This document shows positions 7,982 to 16,660 of a stretch of 64,000 nt of DNA, in pieces. Source of the stretch: Sphingomonas koreensis (GTDB taxonomy: Bacteria > Pseudomonadota > Alphaproteobacteria > Sphingomonadales > Sphingomonadaceae). Every line of letters begins with the position of its first letter. The stretch's first letter is position 1. Below the pieces are notes generated by a model that did no database searches, had not been told where the DNA came from, and saw nothing but the letters and a program-made list of their open reading frames with translations. Made by a program: the position numbers and the translations under genes. The stretch spans positions 2,478,501 through 2,542,500 of the forward strand of contig NZ_PGEN01000001.1 of NCBI RefSeq assembly GCF_002797435.1. The letters run 5' to 3'.

Positions 7982-8908
7982 ATGCAGACCGAACAAGGCG
8001 TTCTGCGCGTCTCGATTTCGGTGACCTTCCTGCTTGCTGCGGCCGGGATCGTCTTCGGCCTCCTCGCAGGCTCCTTCGCCATCGTGTTCGACGGGGTCTA
8101 TGCCCTCATCGACGCCACCATGACGATCGTCGCGCTGCTGGTCTCCAATCTGATCGCCGCCTCCACTGCGGCCGGCGTGCCGGCCAACAGGCTGGTCAAA
8201 CATTTTACCATGGGGTTCTGGCACCTGGAGCCGATGGTGCTCGGCCTGAACGGCATCCTCCTGACCGGGGCCGCGATCTATGCCCTGATCAATGCGATCG
8301 GCAGCATCCTGGCCGGCGGGCGGCTGCTCGCGTTCGACTATGCCATCCTCTATGCGGCGCTGACCATGCTGATCGCCTTCGGGATGGCGGCCTATGGCAA
8401 ACGTGCCAACCGGGACCTCGACTCGGCATTCGTCGCGCTCGATGCCAAGGCCTGGCTGATGGCCGGCGGGCTGAGCGCGGCGCTGTTCGTCGCCTTCGCC
8501 TTTGGTTACGCGATTCAGGGCACGACGCTGGCGTGGCTGCTCCCCTATGTCGATCCGGTTGCGCTGGCGGTGGTCTGCCTCATCGTCATTCCGATTCCGA
8601 TCGGTACGATCCGGCAGGCATTTGCCGACATCCTGCTCGTGACGCCGGCGGATCTGAAGGCGCAGGTCGATACCGTCGCCGAGGACATCGTGCGTCGCCA
8701 CGGATTTTCATCCTACCGCTCCTATGTCGCGCGGGTCGGACGCGGAAAACAGATCGAGCTCAACTTCATCGTTCCCAAGGGCGGGCCGGCAAAGCGGCTG
8801 GAGGAATGGGATCGCATCCGCGACGAGATCGGCGCTGCGATCGGCGACGACACGCCCGATCGCTGGCTGACCATCGCCTTCACCACCGACTCCGAATGGG
8901 CCGACTGA
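7982..8908 (+). CDS. Cation diffusion facilitator (CDF) family metal transporter
   Basis: The product has 308 residues from the ATG at 7982, preceded by a strong AAAGGAGG; the frame is open further upstream but without a ribosome site. Several hydrophobic helices are visible in the first 200 residues, with paired acidic sites FDGVYALIDA in helix 2 and LDAKAWLMAG in helix 5 as in CDF metal sites. A cytoplasmic domain follows (about 215-308). The family exports divalent metals such as Zn, Co or Fe in exchange for protons; the metal cannot be told here. It is alone on its strand. Confidence 0.85.
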   Translation: MQTEQGVLRVSISVTFLLAAAGIVFGLLAGSFAIVFDGVYALIDATMTIVALLVSNLIAASTAAGVPANRLVKHFTMGFWHLEPMVLGLNGILLTGAAIYALINAIGSILAGGRLLAFDYAILYAALTMLIAFGMAAYGKRANRDLDSAFVALDAKAWLMAGGLSAALFVAFAFGYAIQGTTLAWLLPYVDPVALAVVCLIVIPIPIGTIRQAFADILLVTPADLKAQVDTVAEDIVRRHGFSSYRSYVARVGRGKQIELNFIVPKGGPAKRLEEWDRIRDEIGAAIGDDTPDRWLTIAFTTDSEWAD

Positions 8909-8986
8909 AATCAGGGCCTTCGCCGAGGGCGGGGCGGCGGCGGGGCCGGGCAAGGCCCGTCGCCTCCCCTCCCTTCGGCACCGCCG

Positions 8987-9349
8987 TCAGTTGGCGCTGA
9001 TCGTTGCCTTGCCGTTGGCCAGCTTGATCGTGATGTAGCTGTTGTCGCAGACATTGGCGCCGGTCCAGATCTGCGTCGTGCCGTCCTCGAACGTCGCCTT
9101 GAGATCGAAGCGGCACTGACTGGCCGCCTTGTCGAAGCGGATCGTGGTCTTCGCGCCCGCCTTGATCACCGGATCGCGCCGCGTTTCGGGATCGATGGTC
9201 TGCGGCTTGAAATCGGTGGTCCCGGCAGGCGCCAGCTCGATCGTCTTGATCGGCTTGCCCGAGCCGTTGGTGAGCATGAAATCCCAGTCTTCCGCCAAAG
9301 CAGGCGACGCCACGACCAGCGCGATCGCGAGCGCGAAACCATGTTTCAT
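8987..9349 (-). CDS. Small secreted/periplasmic protein of unknown function
   Basis: The product has 120 residues with a clear signal peptide (MKHGFALAIALVVASPALA, cut before ED). The mature part is a short beta-rich domain with two cysteines (SQCRFD and ANVCDNSY) that could form a disulfide. The start is well supported by the signal sequence. It is convergent with the CDF gene, 78 bp apart. I do not recognise a named family. Confidence 0.7.
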   Translation of the reverse strand: MKHGFALAIALVVASPALAEDWDFMLTNGSGKPIKTIELAPAGTTDFKPQTIDPETRRDPVIKAGAKTTIRFDKAASQCRFDLKATFEDGTTQIWTGANVCDNSYITIKLANGKATISAN

Positions 9350-9422
9350 CGATGCATCCCTCCCCTAAAGGAACGCGACGAGCATGCGCCTCTCCCGGGC
9401 AGCGCGCAAGCGCTGCCTGGCG

Positions 9423-9992
9423 CTAGAGCTGGCGGATGAGCTGGACGGCGCAGGCGATCCAGGGCGGATCGGCCACCACCTGCTGGCGCGCGCCGGGGCC
9501 GAGCGGGAGAATATTGAGGCGCCCGCCTTCGCCCTCATGCGCGATCAGCCGGCCGAAGACGAAGCGGCCCGCGGAGCGGGGGATCAGCACGTCGCGGTTG
9601 AGCGCGGAGGCGAAGGCCGCGGGGGGAAGGCGGCGGCACCAGATGACGTCCCCTGTCCGGTAATCGCCGACCCCGCAGGACACGGTGATGGCGACCAGTT
9701 CGGGTTCGGCATGCGGCGGCGCGACCGTGGCCGGCCGGCGCGGCGCCTGTGCGCCGCCGGCGTCGAGCGTCGCCGCCACGGCGATGTCGGGCCGGTCGGG
9801 AAGCCGGACGAGATCGGCGGCATCGACGTCGAGCGCAGCGGCGATACGATTGAGCCAGTCGACCGAGACGGTGCGCGTGCCGGTTTCGAGCCGGCCGATC
9901 GTCTGCGCGGTGGTGGGCGGATCGCAGCGCAGCGCAACCGCCTCAAGCGTCAGGCCCTTGGCACGGCGAACTTCGCGGATGGCGGTGATCAT
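9423..9992 (-). CDS. XRE-family transcriptional regulator
   Basis: The product has 189 residues. Residues 1-60 are a Cro/CI helix-turn-helix (IREVRRAKGLTLEAVALR, then TIGRLETGTRTVSVDWLNRIAAALDV). The C-terminal part (about 90-189) looks like a short beta barrel similar to the sensor or S24-like part of repressors, but no Ser-Lys protease dyad is evident. It is divergent from the DUF6456 gene, with about 90 bp between the starts, so it may control that gene or itself. Confidence 0.8.
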   Translation of the reverse strand: MITAIREVRRAKGLTLEAVALRCDPPTTAQTIGRLETGTRTVSVDWLNRIAAALDVDAADLVRLPDRPDIAVAATLDAGGAQAPRRPATVAPPHAEPELVAITVSCGVGDYRTGDVIWCRRLPPAAFASALNRDVLIPRSAGRFVFGRLIAHEGEGGRLNILPLGPGARQQVVADPPWIACAVQLIRQL

Positions 9993-10082
9993 GGCGCTTC
10001 CAAAACAACCTATGTGGTTAAATCACTTTCCTACAAACATGCCGATATGGCAAGGCCGATTCGGCAATGGCAGGAGATGGCG

Positions 10083-10562
10083 ATGCGCGAACTGGCGGAA
10101 CGGTCGATCGAGGACGGGTTTGTGGTCCGCAATGCGCCGGCGCGCAAGACGGGGCGGCGGGTAACGGTCAACCTTGCCGAATCGCCGCTGGGCTGGCTGC
10201 GCGCGCGCGGGCTGGTGGATGCGCGCCAGTTCGAGGCGGGAGAGCGGCTGCGCACCGATTATGAGATGGCGGCGCTGGGCGCGCGGGTGACGATGCGCTG
10301 GGATGGAGCGCCGCGAGCGCAACGCAACGGGGCGCCGCACCCCGGGCTCGACCCGACGATGGCGCAGGTCTCTGCCAAGCGCCGGTTCGATGCGGCGGTT
10401 GCGGCGGCCGGGCCGGGGCTCGCCGATATCCTTTGGCGCGTCATCTGCGCGGGCGAGAGCGTGCCGGTGGCGGAGAAGGCACTGGCCTGGCCGGCGCGCG
10501 CGGGGCGGCTGGTGCTGACGCTGGCGCTCGACCGGGTGGCGGATCACTACGGGCTGGGCTGA
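10083..10562 (+). CDS. DUF6456-domain protein
   Basis: The product has 159 residues from the ATG at 10083, chosen because AGGAG lies six bases upstream; in-frame ATGs at 10047 and 10077 are alternatives. The core RRVTVNLAESPLGWLRARG, then RQFEAGERLRTDYE is the hallmark of this alphaproteobacterial family, thought to be DNA-binding. The C-terminal part (WRVICAGESVPVAEKAL) resembles a helix-turn-helix. The 3' end overlaps the convergent DUF2339 gene by 16 bp. Confidence 0.75.
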   Translation: MRELAERSIEDGFVVRNAPARKTGRRVTVNLAESPLGWLRARGLVDARQFEAGERLRTDYEMAALGARVTMRWDGAPRAQRNGAPHPGLDPTMAQVSAKRRFDAAVAAAGPGLADILWRVICAGESVPVAEKALAWPARAGRLVLTLALDRVADHYGLG

Positions 10563-13009
10563 GGCGATCCGGGCGCGCCGGCGAGGAAGCGGTTGTAGAC
10601 CCAGCCGATCCCGATCAGCGCGACGCCGAGCCCGAAGAAGGACAGGATGCGCAGCAGCCCGTCGAGCGCGGCGGCATCGATCAGGAAGACCTTGAACGTC
10701 ACCGCAGTGAGCAGTGCGAGGCCGGCGATGCGCAGATCGCGCGCGCCGGTGCGGATGCCGAGCGTCAACCAGGCGATGGCGAGCAGCAGGAAGGCGGCGG
10801 AATAGCCGTAATTCTCTCCCGTGGTGACCGCGCCGGTGAGCAGGGTGCCGTGTGCGGCCTGGCGTACCGCGGTTGCGACCGTGGCGAAGGCGAGGCTCAT
10901 GCCGAGGCCGCGCCAGAGTCGGCCGGGCGCGAAGGTCCAGCTCCAGGCGGCGGCGAGGGCAAGGTGGATCGCCGCGGCGTTGAGAAGCGGCAGGCTGCCC
11001 ACCTGTTGCGCGACGAAGGCCGGGTTCAGCAGCAGCAGATCGAACCAGAGGATGCGGACGAGGCCGAGACCGAACAGCGCGAGGCCGAGCGGGTGGCTGC
11101 GGCGGAAGGCGTACCAGCCGGCGGCGAGCAGCGCCTGGGTGATCAATGCACGCTCGCCGAAGCCCCAGCGGGTGAATCCCGCCTCGTCGCCGATGGCGAG
11201 GGGGAGCTTGGCGAGATGGTAGAGCAGGATCAGGCCGAGTGCGACCGCCCCGGCGAAGATGCCCGGGCGGAGGCGGCCGAACTGTGCGCTGTCCGCACGG
11301 AGCAGCGCAATGGCGGCTGCCAGAGCGGGCGGCAGGTGGCGGAAGGCATCGGCCGCGGCAGGAAGCTGGCGGTAGGGGAGGTGCGCGCCGTTGGCGGAAT
11401 CGGCGATCAGGATCAGATAGTCCGCCAGCGGCTCGAGCCCGGCGATCAGGATCGCGGCGAGGGCGATTGCCGGGAGCAGGCGGAGCTGCGTGTCGCCGGT
11501 GCGGTGCGCCCACCAACCCAGCGCGAGGGCGATGCCGGCGAATGGAAAAGCGATCCACGCGCCGCCGGTGAGCTGGCCGAGCGCGGTTCCGGCGAGCACG
11601 GCGGCGAGCAGCGCGCCGCCGACGAGGCCGGGGTCGCGCGTGCCCGCAGAGCCGCGGCGGCGCCAGCTGACCCAGCCGGCGAGCGCGGCGGCGGGAAGCT
11701 CGATCGCGGCCCATTGCCAGTCGGCGAGGCGGCCGCCGTCGAGTGCGTTGGCGAGGAGTAGCGGCCCGGCAATGCCCCCCAGCGCGAGGATGGCCCAGGC
11801 GCGGGCGCGGGGAAGCAGCAGCAGTCCGGGGGCGGCGAAGAGCGGGGCGGCGGCGATCGCGGCGCCATGCGTGGCGCCGGATCCGGGCTCGACGAGGCCG
11901 ATGGCGAGCAGGAGGAGGGTGAGGGCCAGTGCTGCGAGTGCGCCGGGCAGATAGGTCGCGTCGCGCCAGGCGAGGATCAGCGAGGCCGCGGCGAGCACGA
12001 GGTAGAGCGCCCAGGCGAATGCCGAGAAATCGAGCGCAGGGGCAAAGGCGAGAAGCTGGACGAGGCCGGCGACGAGCGGTGCGAGGCGGAGCCAGGCGGC
12101 CGTAACGCCTGCGCGCGGCAGCGCGAGGCTGGCGCCGGCGGCGAGCAGTACGACGAAGGCCGCGGGGAGGCTCAGATCGTCGGTGCCGAGCGCGAAGAGA
12201 AGGAAGTTGACCCAGACGAATGCGGCGGCAGTGGCGGCGAGCGCGAGCCAGGCCCAGCCGCGATGCATTGCGAGGCCGTACAGCGCGGCGGTGAACAGCG
12301 CGAGATAGACGAGCAGCGGCCCGATGCCTGCAGCGCCATAGCCGGCCACGAGCGGCGCGACGAAGCCGCCTGCGAGCGCCAGGACCGCGGTCGGCGGGCC
12401 ATGGCGGAGCGCGAGGACAAGACCGAGCCCGGTGACGGCGATCATCAGCACGAAGGCCGGAAGCGGCGTGATCAGATGATAGAGCGCAGCGGCGATGTAG
12501 AGGGTGCCATAGGCGCTGGCGATACCGGCGCCAGCGAGCGCCTGAGCGATACGCGGATCGTCACGGGTAGCCGGCAGGCGCCGTGCGGACTCGCTGCCCG
12601 CGACCAGCAGCACAGCGAAGAGCGCCGCGAGGATCGTGCGTACGCCCGGACCGAGCAGGCCGGTCTCGATCGAATAGCGGACGAGGAAGAACCCAGCAGC
12701 GACGAGCGCGATGGCACCGATCCAGACCGGAAGCCGTGCGCCGATCAGCGATTCGAGACCGGGGCGCGAAACCGGTACGGGCCGAGCGGGCGGGGAAGGG
12801 GCTTGCCGGACGGGCTCGGGTTGCGGCGCGATCGCCGGAACCGGAGCGGGCGCGCGTACCGGGACCGGCGCCGGTTCGGGCGCGGGACGGGCAAGCGGCT
12901 GACCGCGCTCAAGCCGTTCGATCCGTCGGGTGAGCTCGCGCAGCCGCTGGCGCTGCACGAGGACGACGATGCCGAGCGCCACGACGGCGAGGAAGATGAG
13001 CTCCGTCAT
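10547..13009 (-). CDS. DUF2339 large multi-pass membrane protein
   Basis: The product has 820 residues. An N-terminal membrane helix is followed by a basic stretch (QRQRLRELTRRIERLERG) and a proline/alanine-rich linker (about 40-85). More than twenty hydrophobic segments then fill the rest of the protein. ARLPVWIGAIALVAAGFFLV begins the DUF2339 core. Length and layout are typical. The biological role of the family is unknown; a cell-envelope function is likely from topology alone. Confidence 0.85.
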   Translation of the reverse strand: MTELIFLAVVALGIVVLVQRQRLRELTRRIERLERGQPLARPAPEPAPVPVRAPAPVPAIAPQPEPVRQAPSPPARPVPVSRPGLESLIGARLPVWIGAIALVAAGFFLVRYSIETGLLGPGVRTILAALFAVLLVAGSESARRLPATRDDPRIAQALAGAGIASAYGTLYIAAALYHLITPLPAFVLMIAVTGLGLVLALRHGPPTAVLALAGGFVAPLVAGYGAAGIGPLLVYLALFTAALYGLAMHRGWAWLALAATAAAFVWVNFLLFALGTDDLSLPAAFVVLLAAGASLALPRAGVTAAWLRLAPLVAGLVQLLAFAPALDFSAFAWALYLVLAAASLILAWRDATYLPGALAALALTLLLLAIGLVEPGSGATHGAAIAAAPLFAAPGLLLLPRARAWAILALGGIAGPLLLANALDGGRLADWQWAAIELPAAALAGWVSWRRRGSAGTRDPGLVGGALLAAVLAGTALGQLTGGAWIAFPFAGIALALGWWAHRTGDTQLRLLPAIALAAILIAGLEPLADYLILIADSANGAHLPYRQLPAAADAFRHLPPALAAAIALLRADSAQFGRLRPGIFAGAVALGLILLYHLAKLPLAIGDEAGFTRWGFGERALITQALLAAGWYAFRRSHPLGLALFGLGLVRILWFDLLLLNPAFVAQQVGSLPLLNAAAIHLALAAAWSWTFAPGRLWRGLGMSLAFATVATAVRQAAHGTLLTGAVTTGENYGYSAAFLLLAIAWLTLGIRTGARDLRIAGLALLTAVTFKVFLIDAAALDGLLRILSFFGLGVALIGIGWVYNRFLAGAPGSPQPSP

Positions 13010-13103
13010 CGCACGCCTTGTTGCAGCAGAAGCACCGGGACGCCAGCCCCGCTATCGTTGCTGCAAGCGGATCTGCGGTTGCGTGCCACGGCAATGCGCC
13101 TAG

Positions 13104-14051
13104 ATGCAGGCCATGCGGCTGACCTTCACCAAGTGCCACGGATCGGGGAATGACTTCGTCCTGCTGGATGCGCGTGGGTCGACGCTGTCCGATAGCGAGT
13201 GGGGGCGGATCGCGCGGAGCCTGTGCGAGCGCGACGGGCCGGTCGGCGCGGACGGGCTGCTGCTGCTGGGCGAAGGCAGCGATGGCGCGCAGTTCGCGCA
13301 AAAGGTGGTCAACGCCGACGGATCGATCCCCGAAACCTGCCTCAACGGCCTGCGCTGCACCGCGCGTGCGGGGTTCGAGCTGCTGGGGATCGAGGCGGCC
13401 ACCGTGCAGCTCAAGACCAGCGACGCCCAGGTCGCCCGCGATGCCGACCTGGCACCCGGCGTCTATACCGTGCGGACCACGGTGGGACCGGCATCGACCG
13501 ATCCGCAAGCAGCTGGGGTCAACCTCGCGGCGCCGGTGATCGACGCACCGGTGCCGGGGCTGCCGAACGGGCGGAACTTCACCGCGGTGGCGATGCCGAA
13601 CCCGCACCTCATCGCCTTCGTCGATACGGTGGACGTCGCCGAGCTGACCGCGCTGGGCGACTGGTGCGAGGCGGGACCGGACCTGCTGGCCGACCGCGCC
13701 AATGTGAGCTTCGTCGCGCTGCGCCCCGATGGCCTGTTCGTCCAGACCTATGAACGCGGCGTGGGCCTGACCAACGCGTGCGGCACGGCGATGGGCGCGG
13801 CAACGCACGTCGCCGGGCTCACCGGGCGGATTCCGTTCGGCGCGTGGATCACCGTCCACAACCCCGGCGGCCGCGTGAAGGCGCGCGCAGAAGGGCCTGC
13901 GGGCGGCGACGCGGTAACGATCGCGGGCAACGCGACCTTCGAATGGGACGGCGAGATCGAGATCGATCCGGCCACCGGGCAAACGGGCGCGCTGACCGTG
14001 ACGCGCCGCCGCGACGACGAGACCGCCGCCTGGGCCGCGCTCAGGGGCTGA
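13104..14051 (+). CDS. dapF: Diaminopimelate epimerase-family protein (DapF)
   Basis: The product has 315 residues, or 312 from the second Met. DapF converts LL- to meso-diaminopimelate for lysine and peptidoglycan synthesis using two cysteines. The first lies in NADGSIPETCLNGLRC, the second in YERGVGLTNACGTAMGAA, and GSGNDFV near the N-terminus and PNPH mid-protein are also present. Both motifs deviate from the usual CGNGARC and ACGSGACAA, and the protein is longer than the roughly 275-residue norm. It could be a diverged paralogue acting on another substrate. No strong ribosome site is seen. Confidence 0.75.
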   Translation: MQAMRLTFTKCHGSGNDFVLLDARGSTLSDSEWGRIARSLCERDGPVGADGLLLLGEGSDGAQFAQKVVNADGSIPETCLNGLRCTARAGFELLGIEAATVQLKTSDAQVARDADLAPGVYTVRTTVGPASTDPQAAGVNLAAPVIDAPVPGLPNGRNFTAVAMPNPHLIAFVDTVDVAELTALGDWCEAGPDLLADRANVSFVALRPDGLFVQTYERGVGLTNACGTAMGAATHVAGLTGRIPFGAWITVHNPGGRVKARAEGPAGGDAVTIAGNATFEWDGEIEIDPATGQTGALTVTRRRDDETAAWAALRG

Positions 14052-14055
14052 CGCT

Positions 14056-14460
14056 TTACTTCTCCGGCTTGCCCGGCTTCTTCGCCTTGGCGGGAGGCTC
14101 GCCGACGATCTTCACCAGCGAGTTCAGGCGGCAGCGCTCACCCCGTGCGATGACGGTCGAGAACCGGTCGATCGCATCGACGCCCGGGCTGTTGTCGAAA
14201 CGGATGTTCCACGCCCAGGGCAGTTCCTGGCACGGCGCGAAGAAGGTGCCGCGATACCAGTCGCGCCCAGCGCGGAGATAGATCGCGTCGCGATCCTCGG
14301 CGCGATAGTCGCGGACCATCGAGGCGAAGGGGATGCGCGCTTCCTTCGCCGCCGCAGCGGCGGCAGGCGCTGGGGTATCCTGCGCCGAAGCGGGAAGCGC
14401 GGACACCGCCGCGCCGGCAAGCATGGCGGCGGCGAGCGGATGGATCAGGCGGTTCATCAT
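14056..14460 (-). CDS. DUF6491-type periplasmic protein
   Basis: The product has 134 residues. A signal peptide (HPLAAAMLAGAAVSALPASA) is followed by an Ala-rich linker. The mature domain has IPFASMVRDYRAEDRDAIYL, FFAPCQELPWA and DRFSTVIARGERC, the pattern I associate with DUF6491 of sphingomonads, including its two cysteines. The tail is Lys/Pro-rich. It is convergent with dapF with only a few bases between them. Function unknown. Confidence 0.7.
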   Translation of the reverse strand: MMNRLIHPLAAAMLAGAAVSALPASAQDTPAPAAAAAAKEARIPFASMVRDYRAEDRDAIYLRAGRDWYRGTFFAPCQELPWAWNIRFDNSPGVDAIDRFSTVIARGERCRLNSLVKIVGEPPAKAKKPGKPEK

Positions 14461-14588
14461 ATCGAGCCCTTTACCCGCATAGGCGTGAACGGGTGGTGAG
14501 CCTGGCAGTCAGGCGCTGGAAAGGAAACGGAGCCCTTCCGGATGAACCGGAACCAGCGCGAGAAACGAACCGAATAGGCAAAATGTGC

Positions 14589-14625
14589 TTGACATCGTCG
14601 CGCTGTTTGGGTACAAAACAGGAAC
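14589..14625 (+). promoter_or_regulatory. Strong promoter with overlapping SOS-box-like repeat, ahead of GTA cluster
   Basis: TTGACA (14589-14594), 17 bp, then TACAAA (14612-14617) form a near-ideal housekeeping promoter pointing at the GTA terminase genes. Overlapping the -10 is GTAC-N7-GAAC (14611-14625), which is the alphaproteobacterial LexA box GAAC-N7-GAAC with one mismatch. A LexA dimer here would block the promoter. The promoter is seen directly; LexA control is inferred. Confidence 0.6.
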
Positions 14626-14784
14626 GCTGAGGAATTGCGAGTCGGGCGGAGGCAGGTGGTCCCTCGCCGCGCGCCGGCCAAGGACCGTGCAGACGCGGAG
14701 CGTATCCGCCTTGGCTCGCAGCGAACGGGCCGGCGCGCCGGAGGGCGCAGCCGGCCCGTTCGCATTTGCGGAGTATCGATTGCG
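14626..14784 (+). other. Long untranslated leader of the GTA cluster
   Basis: About 160 bases separate the promoter from the first good start codon at 14785. The leader is GC-rich, has complementary segments (CCTTGG and CCAAGG) and ends in the large hairpin listed separately. It could be a control leader or a separate small RNA. No short open frame with a ribosome site stands out. Confidence 0.4.
14721..14763 (+). terminator. 14-bp perfect hairpin in the GTA leader (attenuator-like, no T-run)
   Basis: GCGAACGGGCCGGC (14721-14734) is the exact reverse complement of GCCGGCCCGTTCGC (14750-14763), with a 15-base GC-rich loop. It is followed by ATTTGCGG and not by a run of T, so it is not a textbook intrinsic terminator. 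It could slow or end transcription before the terminase genes or mark the 3' end of a small RNA. Confidence 0.45.
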
Positions 14785-15294
14785 ATGGCTGAGACGATCA
14801 TCACGCTTTCGGGCGAACGGAAGCGCCGCAAGGCGAAGGACGACAGCTTCGGCAAGACCAAGCGGCAGACGTTCCTCGATGCGCTGGCGCTGACCTGCAA
14901 CATCGGCAGCGCGGCGGCGAAGGCGCAGGTGCATCGTTCGACGGTGTGCCGCACGCGCCAGCGCGATCCGGTGTTCGCCGAGCAATTCCGCGAGGCGCTG
15001 GCGATCGGCTATGACCGGATCGAGGCGCTGGTCCTGGAACATGGCGGCGCGGGCGAACCGATCGAAGCCGATCCGGATCGCGCCGAGGCCGAAGGGATGA
15101 AACCGGTGCCGTTCGATTTCGAGCGGGCGATGAAGGTGCTGCTGTACCACCGGAGCCAGCGCAACGGCGAACCGAATCGCCGTACCGGCCGACCGCGCCG
15201 GGTCGCGACGCGCGAAGAGACCAATGCAGCGCTGCTCAAGGCGCTCGCCGCGGCGAAACGGCGGGTGGCCAAGCGCCGGGACGACCATGGTTGA
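14785..15294 (+). CDS. GTA small terminase-like protein (TerS)
   Basis: The product has 169 residues. A helix-turn-helix (FLDALALTCNIGSAAAKAQV, then HRSTVCRTRQRDPVFAEQF) occupies about 30-75, as in GTA and phage TerS proteins. The C-terminal half is basic and helical (RMKPV-type to KRRVAKRRDD). The ATG at 14785 is preferred over upstream TTG/GTG options because it starts at the conserved part. It overlaps the large terminase gene by 8 bp. In GTAs this subunit helps TerL to package host DNA without sequence choice. Confidence 0.75.
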   Translation: MAETIITLSGERKRRKAKDDSFGKTKRQTFLDALALTCNIGSAAAKAQVHRSTVCRTRQRDPVFAEQFREALAIGYDRIEALVLEHGGAGEPIEADPDRAEAEGMKPVPFDFERAMKVLLYHRSQRNGEPNRRTGRPRRVATREETNAALLKALAAAKRRVAKRRDDHG

Positions 15295-16624
15295 GCGCAT
15301 GCGCGCCGCAGATGTGGATGACGCATGGCTGCGAGGAGAGGTGGAGGATCTGCCCGCCGACGAGCAGGTGCGGGTGGTGCGCAACCTGAGCGATCCGCAG
15401 GCGCGCGAATGGCACCAGCGCTGGGCGATCTGGTGCCATGCCGGGCAGGACGCGCCCGGCGGCGACTGGCGCGTCTGGCTGATCCGGGCCGGACGCGGCT
15501 TCGGCAAGACGCGCACCGGATCGGAATGGGTGAGCGAGCTGGCGCGCAGGCATCGTGGCGCGCGGATCGCGCTGGTCGGCGCGACGTTCGACGAAGTGCG
15601 GCGGGTGATGATCGAGGGCACCAGCGGGCTGATCGCGGTGGCGCGCGACGGCGAGGCGATCGACTGGCGGCCGACCGCGGGCGAGCTGCACTTTGCGTCG
15701 GGGGCGACCGCCTATGTCTATTCGGCCGAGGCGCCGGAAGCGTTGCGCGGCCCCGAACATCATTTCGCCTGGTGCGACGAACTGGGCAAATGGCGGCGGC
15801 GCGGCGAACTGGCCTGGGACAATCTGGCGATGGGCCTGCGCCTGGGCGAAGGCGCCCGCGTGCTGGTGACGACGACGCCGCGTCCGACCCGGCTGATGCG
15901 GCGGGTGATGGCGCTGCCCGGGACGGTCGAGACGCGCGGGCGAACCCGCGACAATCCGCACCTGCCCGAAAGCTTCGTCGCGGCGATGGAGGCCGAATAT
16001 GGCGGCACACGGCTGGGCCGGCAGGAACTGGACGGCGAGCTGATCGACGAGGTGGCGGGCGCATTGTGGACGCGCGGGATGATCGAGGCATGCCGCGGCC
16101 GGAAGCCCCGGGGCGTGGTGCGCGTGGTGGTGGGAGTGGACCCGCCCGCAAGCGCCGAGGGCGATGCCTGCGGGATCGTCGCGGTCGCGCTGGATGCGGA
16201 TGGCACCGGCCATGTGCTCGCCGATGCGAGCGTGGCGGGGCTTTCCCCCGAGGGCTGGGCGCAGGCGGTGGCGCGCTGCGCGACCCGGCACCGCGCGGAC
16301 AAGGTGGTGGCCGAGAAGAACCAGGGCGGCGACATGGTGAAGAGCGTGCTGCGCGCGGCGGATGTCGCGATGCCCGTGAAGCTGGTCCATGCCAGCCGCG
16401 GCAAGGCGGCGCGCGCCGAGCCGGTGGCGGCGCTGTACGAGGCCGGGCGGGTGAAGCATGCCGGGCGCTTCGCGCAGCTGGAGGACGAGCTGTGCGGCCT
16501 GTCGGCAGGCGGTGGCTATGAGGGGCCGGGCCGCTCGCCGGATCGCGCCGATGCGCTGGTCTGGGCACTGACCGAACTGATGCTGGGACGGCGGCGCGTG
16601 GCCAAGGTGCGGGGGCTGGGCTGA
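15287..16624 (+). CDS. GTA large terminase (DNA packaging ATPase/nuclease)
   Basis: The product has 445 residues from the ATG at 15287, inside the end of the TerS gene. The ATPase has Walker A AGRGFGKT (68-75) and Walker B FAWCDE (Asp164/Glu165). The nuclease part has VVVGVDPPAS (about 284), VVAEKNQGGDM (about 345) and PDRADALVWAL (about 425), the acidic residues expected of the RNase H-like fold. All catalytic motifs look intact, so packaging ability may survive even though the cluster is broken downstream. Confidence 0.93.
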   Translation: MVERMRAADVDDAWLRGEVEDLPADEQVRVVRNLSDPQAREWHQRWAIWCHAGQDAPGGDWRVWLIRAGRGFGKTRTGSEWVSELARRHRGARIALVGATFDEVRRVMIEGTSGLIAVARDGEAIDWRPTAGELHFASGATAYVYSAEAPEALRGPEHHFAWCDELGKWRRRGELAWDNLAMGLRLGEGARVLVTTTPRPTRLMRRVMALPGTVETRGRTRDNPHLPESFVAAMEAEYGGTRLGRQELDGELIDEVAGALWTRGMIEACRGRKPRGVVRVVVGVDPPASAEGDACGIVAVALDADGTGHVLADASVAGLSPEGWAQAVARCATRHRADKVVAEKNQGGDMVKSVLRAADVAMPVKLVHASRGKAARAEPVAALYEAGRVKHAGRFAQLEDELCGLSAGGGYEGPGRSPDRADALVWALTELMLGRRRVAKVRGLG

Positions 16625-16660
16625 GCGCGCTCAACCTGAGCTCGGGAGGGCGAGATCCGC

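Noticed and set aside
7310..8701. 463-codon minus-strand frame crossing the tRNA and the CDF transporter
   Set aside because: It is antisense to a tRNA and to a well-supported transporter, and its composition (His/Arg/Gln-rich) is that of a shadow frame.
10433..11761. Long open frame opposite the DUF2339 gene
   Set aside because: It is a Gly/Glu/Arg-rich product of a GC-rich shadow frame with no domain, while the minus strand encodes a clear membrane protein.
14635..15294. Longer TerS gene starting at the TTG at 14635
   Set aside because: The added residues are Arg/Gly-rich, cross the 14-bp hairpin, and do not look like the family.
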